NCBI RefSeq assembly: GCF_036013525.1
Contig: NZ_CP107853.1
Location: 7,812,001-7,876,000, forward strand
Reading direction: 5' to 3'
From: Nonomuraea sp. NBC_00507
GTDB taxonomy: Bacteria > Actinomycetota > Actinomycetes > Streptosporangiales > Streptosporangiaceae
Length of the DNA stretch: 64,000 nucleotides
This document shows, in pieces, positions 7,232 through 15,632 of this stretch (the stretch's first letter is position 1; each line of letters begins with the position of its first letter). The notes under the pieces were generated by a model. It was given only the letters and a program-made list of their open reading frames with translations. It was not told where the DNA came from and made no database searches. The translations under genes were made by a program, and so were the position numbers.

Positions 7232-8463
7232 GCGACGTCGAGGAGGCGATCACTCGGGCCCACCACGACGAGTGGGCGCGGGTGGTGGCCGCTCTGACCA
7301 GGCGTTTCGGTGACCTCGACATCGCCGAGGAGGCGGCTGCCGAGGCGTTCGCCACCGCCGTGGAGCGATGGCCGGCCGACGGCGTACCGCCCAATCCCGG
7401 TGCGTGGCTGACCACCACCGCCAATCGCAAGGCCATCGACCGGATCCGGCGCGAGAACAAACGCGACGACAAGCACAAGGAGGCTCAGATGCTGCACGAC
7501 AACACCCCACGCGAGCCGCTGGGCACCATCGATGACGACCGGCTCCGGCTGATCTTCACCTGCTGTCATCCGGCGCTGGCGATGGAGAACCGCGTGGCGC
7601 TGACGCTGCGCATGGTCGCCGGTCTGACCGTGCCCGAGATCGCCCGTGCCTTCCTGGTGCAGGGGACCACCATGGAGCAGCGCATCACCCGCGCGAAGGC
7701 CAAGATCAAGGCGGCTCGCATCCCCTATCGGATGCCGTCCGCCGACGATCTGCCGGCACGCGTCTCCGGCGTCCTGGCCGTCCTGTTCCTCATCTTCAAC
7801 GAGGGCTACCTGGCCAGCGGCCCCGACACCGATCCCGTACGACACGACCTGACCACCGAGGCGATCCGGCTCACCCGCCTGATCCGTGCCCTCATGCCGG
7901 CCGACGGTGAGGTGGCCGGGGTGCTGGGGCTGATGCTGCTCATCGAGGCCCGCCGCACCGCGCGGGTCTCGGCCGGCGGCGAACTGATCCCCCTGGCCGA
8001 GCAGGACCGCGGCGCCTGGGACGCGGAACTGATCGCCGAGGGGCATCGGCTGGTGCGTGAACGCCTGGCCGCTGCCGCGGCCGGGGTGGCTCCGGGTCGC
8101 TATCAGATTCTCGCGGCGATCAACGCGGTGCACACCTCCGCCCGTGACATCCGCGACACCGACTGGTCGCAGGTCCTCGCCCTCTACGACCAGCTCGTCC
8201 GCCTCGACCCCTCGCCGATCATCGCCCTCAACCGGGCCATCGCCGTGGCCGAGCTCGACGGGCCGGAGGTGGCACTGGCCATCGTTGACCGCCTCGCCGA
8301 GGCGTTGGCCGGCTATCACGCCTACCATGCCACCCGCGCCGACCTGCTGCGCCGGCTGGGCCAAAGTCAGCAGTCACGCGCGGCCTACGACCGGGCCATC
8401 GAGCTGGCCGGCAACACCGGCGAGACCGCCTACCTCACCCGCCGCCGCGACCAACTGCAGTAG
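7228..8463 (+). CDS. ECF42-type RNA polymerase sigma factor with C-terminal extension
   Basis: 411 residues starting at a GTG that overlaps the stop of the DGPF gene. The sigma-2 region lies at about residues 10-80 (HDEWARVVAALTRRFGDL, then WLTTTANRKAIDRIRRE). The sigma-4 region lies at about residues 105-160 (VALTLRMVAGLTVPEIARAF). The remaining ~220 residues are the helical, TPR-like C-terminal extension typical of ECF41/42-like groups (FNEGYLA, LIEARRTARV, LNRAIAVAELDGPE). There is no anti-sigma gene, and the extension and DGPF partner are thought to replace it. Candidate promoters of matching type lie upstream of this operon and of the MFS pump at 9239. Confidence 0.9.
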   Translation: MSDVEEAITRAHHDEWARVVAALTRRFGDLDIAEEAAAEAFATAVERWPADGVPPNPGAWLTTTANRKAIDRIRRENKRDDKHKEAQMLHDNTPREPLGTIDDDRLRLIFTCCHPALAMENRVALTLRMVAGLTVPEIARAFLVQGTTMEQRITRAKAKIKAARIPYRMPSADDLPARVSGVLAVLFLIFNEGYLASGPDTDPVRHDLTTEAIRLTRLIRALMPADGEVAGVLGLMLLIEARRTARVSAGGELIPLAEQDRGAWDAELIAEGHRLVRERLAAAAAGVAPGRYQILAAINAVHTSARDIRDTDWSQVLALYDQLVRLDPSPIIALNRAIAVAELDGPEVALAIVDRLAEALAGYHAYHATRADLLRRLGQSQQSRAAYDRAIELAGNTGETAYLTRRRDQLQ

Positions 8464-8524
8464 CGCCCGCGCTTGAAGGGCGCACTTGATACAGCGATGA
8501 AAGGCGACGCGGAACGCTGCACTA

Positions 8525-9078
8525 TTGACATGTTCAGACGCCAACCCTTCTCGCCGAGCAACGGCGCAGGATTCGGGGGAGCCGGGTTGCGGCGGCTGTA
8601 GAGACGCGGCCTGTTGTCGACCGGCCGCGACTCGCGCGGTGCTGCTCGGCGGGCTGTTGGCCGGAGCCGTCGGTGCCGGCTTTCTCCTCTGCTACGAAGC
8701 CATCGTTACCGCGACCTACGGACCGTTCCATGTCGGAGATTCCGGAAAGTCGCACGCCAACGCCAATGCAGATGCCGTCCCGGCCGGACAATTCCGGTTC
8801 GGCGTCGTCCTGTGTACCGCTCTCGGATCCGTCCTTGCGGTGGGTGTCGTGCGGCGAGCCGCCCGGCCGCAACAGACCTTCGTCGGGGTCGCACTCGCGC
8901 TGACCACGGTCTGGTTCGCGCTCCCGCTTGCTCCGAGCCACACGACTACATCGGCCAGCTCCTGCTCGCAGGTGGTCATGTACTGGCAGCGGCGATCGTC
9001 ATACCGAGCCTGACGTGGGCGATCCGGAGAGCGCCGCGACATCTCCAGCTGTCGCACGCGGCTGAGAAGCGTGTGTAG
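8525..9078 (+). pseudogene. DUF6069-like membrane protein, frameshifted
   Basis: A first frame encodes AVLLGGLLAGAVGAGFLL, then a loop region, then VLCTALGSVLAVGVV and FVGVALALTTVWFALPLA, which look like three membrane segments. At about 8935 coding similarity moves to another frame: EPHDYIGQLLLAGGHVLAAAIVIPSL, the expected last membrane helix of the DUF6069 family. As sequenced the first frame ends at 9013 without that helix. A sequencing error or a recent frameshift are both possible. It lies between the ECF42 operon and the MFS pump. Confidence 0.5.
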
Positions 9079-9153
9079 GTGCCTCCACATCACTGTGGTC
9101 GGTTCGTTAACGACACACGCGCCGGAAGATCTCGGCGAAATTGTTGTGGGCGG

Positions 9154-9181
9154 TGTCGGATCGGGTCGGGGGTGTTCGTAG
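9154..9181 (+). promoter_or_regulatory. candidate ECF42-type promoter upstream of MFS pump
   Basis: The boxes TGTCGG and CGTAG with a 17-bp spacer repeat the arrangement at 6321-6348. They lie about 60 bp before the MFS start codon. The pair suggests that the sigma factor at 7228 also drives the transporter. Confidence 0.55.
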
Positions 9182-9238
9182 TGGGGGTGAGAGGCCGCCC
9201 AGGAGGGGCGCCCGACGGAACCGAGAAGGACGTTCCTC

Positions 9239-10669
9239 ATGACTACCTTGACGGAGCCGGGCACAGCCACCACACGCCGCTCCAGCCGCCGGATGTGGGC
9301 GATCCTGGGGCTGGTGCTGCTTGCCGACGCTATCGACGTGATCGATGGGACAGTCACGAACATCGCGGCCCCTACCATCGCCCGCGAGCTCAACGGCGGT
9401 GAGAGTCTGATCAAGTGGTTGGGACCGGCGTACATGCTTGCCATGGGTGTCCTGCTCCTGATCGGCGGACGGCTGGGTGACAAGTTCGGCCAACGCAGGC
9501 TTTTCCTGATCGGCATGGGTGGGTTCACCCTGGCCTCGGCAGTCATCGGGTTCTCACCTGACCCGGCGCTGCTCATCGTCGCCCGGGTTGCTCAGGGAGC
9601 GTTCGGGGCTCTACTCATCCCGCAAGGCATGGCGATCATGACGAAAGCGTTCAGCCGCGACATGCTCGCCAAGGCGTTCGGGCTGTTCGGCCCGGTTCTC
9701 GGTATCTCCAGTGTCGGCGGCCCGGTCTTGGCCGGATTCATCATCAACGCCGACCTGTTCGGCCTGTCCTGGCGCCCGATCTTCCTCGCAAACGTCATCC
9801 TTGGCGTTATCGGGATAGTCATAGCCGTCAAGATCCTGCCGCGTGACGACGATGGCGACCGGTCCACCGTCGTCGACGGTTGGGGCTCCGGCCTGCTTGC
9901 GGTAGCCATGCTCGGGCTGCTGTACGGCCTGATCGAGGGCTCGACCAACGGCTGGAGCGCCGTCCCTGTCGTCTCGATCGCCGTCGGCGTCCTGTTCTTC
10001 GCTGCCTTCGCCTACCGTCAGCGCACCGCAACCCACCCGCTCATCGTGCCCTCGCTCTTGAAGAACCGAGGTTTCACCTCCGGAATGATCGTGGGCCTGG
10101 CCGTCTTCCCCGCCGGCACCGGCCTGTTCTTCGTGCTGTCGCTGTTCCTGCAGGAGGGGCTGCAGGCCAGCCCGCGGGACGCCTCGCTCGGCCTGGTGCC
10201 GCTCACCCTGGGGCTCATCGCCGCCGCGTTCGCCGCCATGGGTGGCCTGGTTGCCAAGCTCGGTCGCAGGCTCGTCTTCATCGGCCTGGCCGTCTCCCTC
10301 GTCGGTTGTGGTTGGGTCCTGGCCCTCGTCGATCACTCCGGGACGAACATCAGCCTCTGGGCACTGGCCCCGGCGTTGACCGTCATCGGCATCGGTACCG
10401 GCCTCTGCTTCGCCACGATCCCCACCGTTGCTCTCGGCGACGCGAGCCCTGAGGAAGCCGGCAGCGCCAGCGGCTCGCTCAGCTCGATCCAGCAACTCGC
10501 TTCAGCGATCGGCTCGGCCGCGGTCACGTCGATCTTCTTCCAAGCCGCTACCTCCGGACTGGCCCATGCGATGAAAGTCACTCTTATCGTCGTTCTGGCC
10601 GTCACCGCCCTCAGCCTCCCGATCGTCGCCCTGATGCCCCGCAAGGCACCATCAGAACCCCACCAGTGA
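9239..10669 (+). CDS. MFS multidrug transporter, DHA2 (EmrB/QacA) family
   Basis: 476 residues with about 14 hydrophobic helices, as expected for DHA2 proton-coupled drug exporters in the cytoplasmic membrane. Visible motifs are the helix-1 D-x-x-x-x-D-G-T-V-T-N-I-A region, motif A after helix 2 (GGRLGDKFGQRRLFLIG), and motif C in helix 5 (PVLGISSVGGPVLAGFI). The end EEAGSASGSLSSIQQLASAIG is also characteristic. The start follows GAGAAGGAC. The upstream region carries the same promoter-like boxes as the ECF42 operon, so it is probably a target of that sigma factor. Substrate unknown. Confidence 0.92.
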   Translation: MTTLTEPGTATTRRSSRRMWAILGLVLLADAIDVIDGTVTNIAAPTIARELNGGESLIKWLGPAYMLAMGVLLLIGGRLGDKFGQRRLFLIGMGGFTLASAVIGFSPDPALLIVARVAQGAFGALLIPQGMAIMTKAFSRDMLAKAFGLFGPVLGISSVGGPVLAGFIINADLFGLSWRPIFLANVILGVIGIVIAVKILPRDDDGDRSTVVDGWGSGLLAVAMLGLLYGLIEGSTNGWSAVPVVSIAVGVLFFAAFAYRQRTATHPLIVPSLLKNRGFTSGMIVGLAVFPAGTGLFFVLSLFLQEGLQASPRDASLGLVPLTLGLIAAAFAAMGGLVAKLGRRLVFIGLAVSLVGCGWVLALVDHSGTNISLWALAPALTVIGIGTGLCFATIPTVALGDASPEEAGSASGSLSSIQQLASAIGSAAVTSIFFQAATSGLAHAMKVTLIVVLAVTALSLPIVALMPRKAPSEPHQ

Positions 10670-10683
10670 GCAACTGGCCAAAC

Positions 10684-10745
10684 GTGGCGAGGATGGCCAC
10701 CACCGTCAACCGCAAAGCGATCGACCGGATCCCCATCGAAACCCC
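10684..10745 (+). pseudogene. short remnant of an ECF42 sigma gene
   Basis: About 20 codons read ATTVNRKAIDRIPIE. This matches TTTANRKAIDRIRRE of the sigma factor at 7228 at both protein and DNA level. No flanking sigma sequence remains. It suggests a second copy of the sigma gene once followed the MFS gene. Confidence 0.5.
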
Positions 10746-10759
10746 GCGCGCAGCGGCAG

Positions 10760-11047
10760 GTGTTCGGGGAGCAGCGCGATGACCTGTGGCTGTGGGTCGA
10801 GACCGGCGAGCGCTGGCAGGCCCAGGTACCTGAACGCGGCCACGGCCGCGAGGTCGACCAGTACGTGGCCGCGGTGGAGGTGTTCTCGGCGAGCAACACG
10901 GTCATCCTGGCGCTGGCCGATGAGCTGGCCGCGGGATCGATCGAGAAGACGCTGGCCAAGTCGGACCTGGGGTCCTTACTGGTGGAGTCGCCTCTTCAAC
11001 TATCGCCAGTTCTCGATGTCGAGGGGCGCGGTAGTGACTTTCCGTGA
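10760..11047 (+). CDS. protein of unknown function, possibly truncated
   Basis: The frame gives about 75 convincing codons (DDLWLWVETGERWQAQV, DQYVAAVEVFSASNTVILAL, and a following GSIEKTLAKSDLG), predicted to be mainly helical and soluble. It then enters a short repeated sequence (10975-11011) and loses plausible coding character. The frame is open for some codons before the GTG at 10760, so the start is uncertain. I do not recognise the family. It may be the 5' part of a gene interrupted at the repeat. Confidence 0.4.
   Translation: MFGEQRDDLWLWVETGERWQAQVPERGHGREVDQYVAAVEVFSASNTVILALADELAAGSIEKTLAKSDLGSLLVESPLQLSPVLDVEGRGSDFP
10975..11011 (+). repeat. short repeat, copy 1 (pair with 12571-12607)
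   Basis: CTTACTGGTG followed at the same distance by CCTCTTCAACT and an AGTT end. The same 37-bp arrangement occurs at 12571-12607 in the same orientation. Both copies sit at apparent gene breaks and bracket the SUKH and DUF6461 genes. They could be ends of a lost insertion sequence. Confidence 0.45.
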
Positions 11048-11182
11048 TTCCTGCGGTTATCTTGGGAGACTCTTCGTAGTCAGGCATGTCAGGTGCTCTG
11101 CGCCCTTCCTGGCCCCGGGCGCGGGCGCGATCCGGTTCGGACAGATCGGACCTGGACCGGCAACCCCGAGGAATGCACCCGC

Positions 11183-11722
11183 ATGACAACCAGTGCTCAG
11201 CAGCTAATCGAAACGGCACGTCTCGCACCGCTGGCCGGCCCGTTCGACTGGGAACAGGTCGAGCACCGGCTCGGGGCGCCCGTGCCGCAGGACTACCGCA
11301 AGCTTCTCGACGCAGGGGGTGGCGGACTCTGGCTGGACTACTTGAGGCTCTACGTTCCGGCGCCCGGCCCCAGTCTCAAGCACGTCGATCTCGAGCGGTC
11401 GGGGCTGGAGTTCGAACAGCTCCAGGACCTGTTCGAGGACGAGGTCGTGGGACCGCCCGACGATCTCGACCCTGATTCCAGGCTGCTGCCCTGGGCCTCG
11501 ACCGGCACGGGGGTCACGCTCTATTGGCAGGTCTCACCCGAGGCGGCGGCCGATTCGTACCCGATCCGGGTCTCGGACCGGAACGGCGACGTGTGGGAGA
11601 GGTACGACCTGCTCACCACCGACCTTCTCCTGGGAATCGTCCAGGGCGAGGTGCACAGTGAGCTGCTCAACGAGTCGTGGATGGAACGCGACGTGCTCTT
11701 CAAGCCCTACGCCGACGAGTAG
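11183..11722 (+). CDS. SMI1/KNR4 (SUKH) family protein
   Basis: 179 residues from an ATG (TTSAQQLIETARLAPL...). The SUKH signature is visible at DWEQVEHRLGAPVPQDYRKL, followed by a G-G-G-x-L turn and later LLPWASTGTGVTLYW. SUKH proteins are often immunity proteins against polymorphic nuclease or deaminase toxins, or are orphans. No toxin gene is seen nearby, so it may be an orphan immunity gene. It is followed by a DUF6461 gene, and the two lie between copies of a short repeat. Confidence 0.75.
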   Translation: MTTSAQQLIETARLAPLAGPFDWEQVEHRLGAPVPQDYRKLLDAGGGGLWLDYLRLYVPAPGPSLKHVDLERSGLEFEQLQDLFEDEVVGPPDDLDPDSRLLPWASTGTGVTLYWQVSPEAAADSYPIRVSDRNGDVWERYDLLTTDLLLGIVQGEVHSELLNESWMERDVLFKPYADE

Positions 11723-11922
11723 TGCGGTTCGGGCCCTGCTCTGAACACTGCGGCAGCTTGCAACCCCACGCCTTTCGACCATCCACCTGCGCGCCGAACG
11801 CGAGCAGCCTGCTTGCCTGACGTGCCTGAATGTCCTTCAAGCGGCTGACCAGCCAGAACGCTTGACCACCCCAGATAACCATCGCAGCAGGTCACTCTCG
11901 AACAGCAGGTGCGCGTGGAAGG

Positions 11923-12537
11923 GTGGAGTGGGAGATCTACTGCGTGACCTTGCTGCGCGGGCTCGACCCGGCCGACGTGCTGCGCCGGTTCGGCGCCCGC
12001 ACGAGCACGGAGATGAGCTTCGCCGAGCTGGATCTGGCGGTCTCCGATTTCACGATGGTGACCGGTGGCGGTGAGGGAGGTGGCCACGTCGGAGTGGTCG
12101 CGACCGGCGATGGGTGCGCGGCGGTGGAGCCGTGCGGCTGGTCGGGGTCCGACGATCTGACGTTGGCGCGGCTGTCGGCCGGCACTGACGTGGTGTCCGT
12201 CTTACGGCATGACTACGCCTGCGACTACTTCCACTACGCCGCCGACGGCATCGTGGTCACGGCTTTCGACCCGACTTCTCCCGAGCATCGCTCCGGTGCC
12301 GACACGGACCGGCTCGCCGGCCTCATGCGCGAGTTCGGCCTGCCTCTGGAGGAGGGTTCGGACGAGGAGTGGGACCAGCGGTACGACGACCTGTCCGAGC
12401 ACGGCCTCGCGCGGATGTTCGCGATGGCGGCCCGCCTCACCGGCGTGACGTTCGCCGCCGACCTGCTGAGCGGGCCACTGCTGGTGGGCGCGATCGCCGA
12501 CCTGCCGCGGGAAGACCTTCAGCGCGAGACACCTTGA
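11923..12537 (+). CDS. DUF6461 family protein
   Basis: 204 residues from a GTG directly after GGAAGG. It begins EWEIYCVTLLRGLDPADVLRRFG, the conserved opening of DUF6461, and contains the VVATGDGCAAVEPCGWSG block. Family members usually have ~15 more N-terminal residues, so an upstream non-ATG start is possible. The function of DUF6461 is unknown; such genes are abundant in actinomycetes and often sit beside SUKH or toxin-immunity genes, as here. Confidence 0.7.
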   Translation: MEWEIYCVTLLRGLDPADVLRRFGARTSTEMSFAELDLAVSDFTMVTGGGEGGGHVGVVATGDGCAAVEPCGWSGSDDLTLARLSAGTDVVSVLRHDYACDYFHYAADGIVVTAFDPTSPEHRSGADTDRLAGLMREFGLPLEEGSDEEWDQRYDDLSEHGLARMFAMAARLTGVTFAADLLSGPLLVGAIADLPREDLQRETP

Positions 12538-12847
12538 TACGGCGACCGGCGCGCCTTCCGGGGTCAATTACTTACTGGTGAGCTCTCCTCTTCAACTGTC
12601 GTGAGTTGTAGGTGGGACGAGACCGAGAAGAGGAACCGCGCAGGATCGAACGGTAAACCAGGGGGCTCTGATGCCTCATGGTGCCCCCTCGGCGGGCGAA
12701 CGTCAGGCCGTTGAGTTCTCCACGGTGACTGCGCCGCTGCTTGGCTTGGGCCAGCTCGATGATCTGCGTCATGGATAGGCTTTTGCGGAAATTGTGGCCC
12801 ATGCGTTCCTCGTGGGACGAGACGACTGGCTGACTGACCTCGCGACG
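12538..12847. other. 310-bp gap without a supportable gene
   Basis: It holds copy 2 of the short repeat (12571-12607). A minus-strand frame of 76 codons exists but has no recognisable family features or ribosome site. It lies beyond the 3' end of the MocR gene. Confidence 0.5.
12571..12607 (+). repeat. short repeat, copy 2 (pair with 10975-11011)
   Basis: CTTACTGGTG, then CTCCTCTTCAACT and GAGTT, matching the other copy at roughly four bases in five. It lies 34 bp after the DUF6461 stop. Confidence 0.45.
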
Positions 12848-14266
12848 TCACCCGTGGTCGTCTTCAACGGGTCGAGGAGTGACGCCCTCTGAGCTCAGGA
12901 TGGTGGCGAGGTGGTGGATGCCTTCCTCGATGTGATGGGGCGTGAGCCTGCTGTAGCCCATCACGAGGGCCGGGTGTTGGCCTGGCGCAGGACTGGACCG
13001 GTAGCGGTCCAGGGGCTGTATGAGGATGCCGTGCCGGGCGGCGGTGGCGGCGAGGTGGGTTGCGTCCATGCCGTCGGGCAGCCTGACCAGGACATGTAGA
13101 CCCGCGGAGATGCCTGTCGCACGGTAGGCGGGCAGCTGTTGGCGCAGGGCCGCGATGAGCGCGTCGCGTCGCTGGCGGTAGCTGCGACGGGTGCGCCGCA
13201 GGTGTCGGTCGAGGTCGCCGCGCTGGATGAACTCGGCGACGGTGGCCTGGATGATCGAGGGGGTGAACCGGTCACTGCGCGCGCGGGCGGCGACCACCTC
13301 GTCGCGTAGTGCCGGGGGGACGACCAGCCAGCCGAGCCGCAGCCCGGGGGCCAGGCTCTTGGACAGGCTACCGGCGTGGACGACGTGATCGGGCGCGACC
13401 CCTTGGAGGGCGCCGACGGGTTGGCGGTCGTAGCGGTATTCGGCGTCGTAGTCGTCTTCGATGATGTACGCGCCGCTGGTGCGGGCCCAGTCGAGCAGGT
13501 CGATCCGTCGGCTGGCCGAGAGCACCACACCGGTGGGGTACTGGTGGGCGGGTGTGACGAGCACTGCGCCCGCCCTGGACGCGGTCAATCGGTCCACGCG
13601 CAGCCCCTCGTCGTCGACCTCGATGGGGTGGCAGCTGGAGCCGGACCATTCGATCTGCTCTCGCCAGTTGGGGTGGCCGGGGTTCTCAACGGCGATGCCC
13701 CGCTCGGCGAGCACCCGGGCCAGCAGGCTCAACCCGTGCGAGAAGCCGTTGCACACCACGATGTCGTCCGGTTCGCAGGACACGCCGCGGACCCTGCCCA
13801 GGTAGTCGGCCAGCGTCTCGCGTAGCGGCGGGAGACCGGCCGGGTCGCTGTAGCCGAGTGACTGGTCGGGTAGGGCCCGCATCGTCGTACGGGTCGCGCG
13901 GGCCCAGGCCGCGTGCGGGAACAGGCCGACGTCCGGGGCTCCGGGCCGGAAGTCATAACGGACGGCGGCGGGCGGCGGGCGGTGGCGCTGTGGCCCGTCG
14001 GGCGTGGTGATCGCGTTGACGACGGTGCCCCAGCCCTGTCGGGAGGTCAGGTAGCCCTCGGCCGTGAGCTGGTGATAGGCGGCGATGACGACACCGCGGG
14101 TGATCTGGAGGTCCGCGGCGAGCGCCCGGGACGACGGCAGCCGAACGCCGGGGCGCAACCGGCCCGCCCTGATGGCATCCCGCAGGCTCCGCTCCAGCTG
14201 GGCGCGCAGGCCACGGGGACGGGAGCGGTCGATCTCCACGAACAACTCAGGCGAACTGGTACTCAT
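12848..14266 (-). CDS. MocR/PdxR-type GntR regulator with aminotransferase domain
   Basis: 472 residues. The GntR winged helix spans about residues 12-80 (RAGRLRPGVRLPSSRALAADL, RGVVIAAYHQLTAEGYL). The rest is a fold-type I aminotransferase domain. It has the PLP pocket aspartate region (YIIEDDYDAEYRYDR) and the Schiff-base lysine in AGSLSKSLAPGLRLGW. MocR proteins bind PLP or amino-compound adducts and control nearby metabolic genes. It is divergent from the cysteine-dioxygenase-like gene, with about 100 bp between the starts, so that gene is the likely target. Confidence 0.92.
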   Translation of the reverse strand: MSTSSPELFVEIDRSRPRGLRAQLERSLRDAIRAGRLRPGVRLPSSRALAADLQITRGVVIAAYHQLTAEGYLTSRQGWGTVVNAITTPDGPQRHRPPPAAVRYDFRPGAPDVGLFPHAAWARATRTTMRALPDQSLGYSDPAGLPPLRETLADYLGRVRGVSCEPDDIVVCNGFSHGLSLLARVLAERGIAVENPGHPNWREQIEWSGSSCHPIEVDDEGLRVDRLTASRAGAVLVTPAHQYPTGVVLSASRRIDLLDWARTSGAYIIEDDYDAEYRYDRQPVGALQGVAPDHVVHAGSLSKSLAPGLRLGWLVVPPALRDEVVAARARSDRFTPSIIQATVAEFIQRGDLDRHLRRTRRSYRQRRDALIAALRQQLPAYRATGISAGLHVLVRLPDGMDATHLAATAARHGILIQPLDRYRSSPAPGQHPALVMGYSRLTPHHIEEGIHHLATILSSEGVTPRPVEDDHG

Positions 14267-14370
14267 AACTCGTCCAGTATTGGATCTCTTATCAGCGCCA
14301 CTCTATTCCTACCGTTGGAGTCACGGCACGGCAGTGATGCCGCACCGGCCGAAGTCGCGAAGGGACAGCC

Positions 14371-14916
14371 ATGACGCTCGTGAATCAGCCACTGCCCACC
14401 GCGCCCCGACTGGACGAATTGGTGGCCGGAATCCGCATTGCGCTGAACCGCCGCGGCGACTGGCAGCGCACAGCCCAACGCGCCGCGAGCGCGCTGCGGC
14501 GCTACCTGCCCTCGCCCGAGGTGCTGACCGGGGTCCATCCTGGCGAGCAGGAGGACCTACGCAGCCAGCTGCTGCACGTCGAGCCGGACGGGGCCTTCTC
14601 GATCCAGGCCATCGTGTGGCCGGCGGGCCGCATCACGCGGATCCACGACCACGTGTCCTGGTGCGTATTCGGCATCATCCAGGGCGTGCTGGACGAAGAA
14701 CTGTTCACGCTCGACAGCAGCGGTGAGTTGCTCGTTCCGGTGGGGCGCGCCACGAACGCGACCGGCGCGGTCAACGGCTTCGCCCCGCCCGGCGACATCC
14801 ACCGGGTCGCGAACCCCGGCGATCACACCGCCGTCACGATCCACGTGTACGGCACCGACCTGTCCCGCATCGGCTCCAGCGCGCTGCGCTACTACGACCT
14901 TCCCGTCGGGCCATGA
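14371..14916 (+). CDS. cysteine dioxygenase family (cupin thiol dioxygenase)
   Basis: 181 residues with a cupin core. The metal ligands are His92 and His94 in RIHDHVSWCVFGIIQG and a third His in GDIHRVANPGDHTAVTIHVY. These enzymes use non-haem Fe(II) and O2 to oxidise cysteine or 3-mercaptopropionate to the sulfinate in the cytoplasm; the exact thiol cannot be read from sequence. Length is normal for the bacterial family. It is divergent from a MocR regulator, which fits control by an amino thiol, and is followed by a decayed dfr-like gene. Confidence 0.85.
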   Translation: MTLVNQPLPTAPRLDELVAGIRIALNRRGDWQRTAQRAASALRRYLPSPEVLTGVHPGEQEDLRSQLLHVEPDGAFSIQAIVWPAGRITRIHDHVSWCVFGIIQGVLDEELFTLDSSGELLVPVGRATNATGAVNGFAPPGDIHRVANPGDHTAVTIHVYGTDLSRIGSSALRYYDLPVGP

Positions 14917-15004
14917 ACGAACTCCACGCCCAGCAGCAGGGCGGCTGCACCACGGCGGCCAGCCAGAGGACTACCACTCGCAAGCAGATCACAGGAGGCG
15001 ACGA

Positions 15005-15467
15005 ATGAACGACACCGAGCCGCAGACCGCAGGCGGGAAGGTGCTTTTCCACTTCGCGATGTCACTGGACGGGTTCGTGGCGGGACCCGGCCATGCGATG
15101 GACTGGATGACCGGAACGCGAGGACGCCACGCCCGCCGACGACGTCACGTTCCTGAACTGCGACCCAGCCGACGCCGTGCGGATCGGACTGAAGGCGGCC
15201 GACGGCAAGAACCTCGAAGTGCTCTCGCCGACCATCGGGCGCCAGCTTCTCGACCTGGGGCTGATCGACGAGATCGACCTCCACATCATGCCGGTCATTC
15301 TCGGCCAGGGCATCCGGCTCTACGACAACCCCGGCAGCGAGCCGATCAACCTGCACCACATCGGCCAAAACGACCCCACCGCGACCATCAACGTGCGGTA
15401 CCGACCCACCACAACGGCGAAGATCCCCACCCGGACCGGAGCCGGGCAACTGAGCGATAGCAGTTGA
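15005..15467 (+). pseudogene. RibD/DHFR-like reductase remnant, middle deleted
   Basis: The N-terminus (KVLFHFAMSLDGFVAGPGHA) is in one frame. After WMTGTR the frame shifts and about 75 codons are missing. Coding similarity resumes in another frame with TPADDVTFLNCDPADAV and continues to the C-terminus (VLSPTIGRQLLDLGLIDEID, HIMPVILGQGIRLYDNPG). The gene at 24599 is a close paralogue that keeps the middle part and lacks the C-terminal half. The leader before the start (GGAGGCGACGA) is shared with that paralogue. Confidence 0.75.
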
Positions 15468-15632
15468 CGTCGGGCCGTCTCGCACCGCAACGAAAACCAG
15501 CCCGCCGAGCACGCCGGCTGGCCAGGTCAAGGTCGTGGACGTTGAGGCGAGGACCATCTCGGCGAGTGAGCCTCACCCAAGCAGAGCGTCCTCCCCGATC
15601 GGCGTGCACCTCCCTCAAACGGTGGGTGACCC

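Noticed and set aside
12572..12802. 76-codon minus-strand frame after the DUF6461 gene
   Set aside because: No ribosome site, no family features, and it contains one copy of the short repeat.
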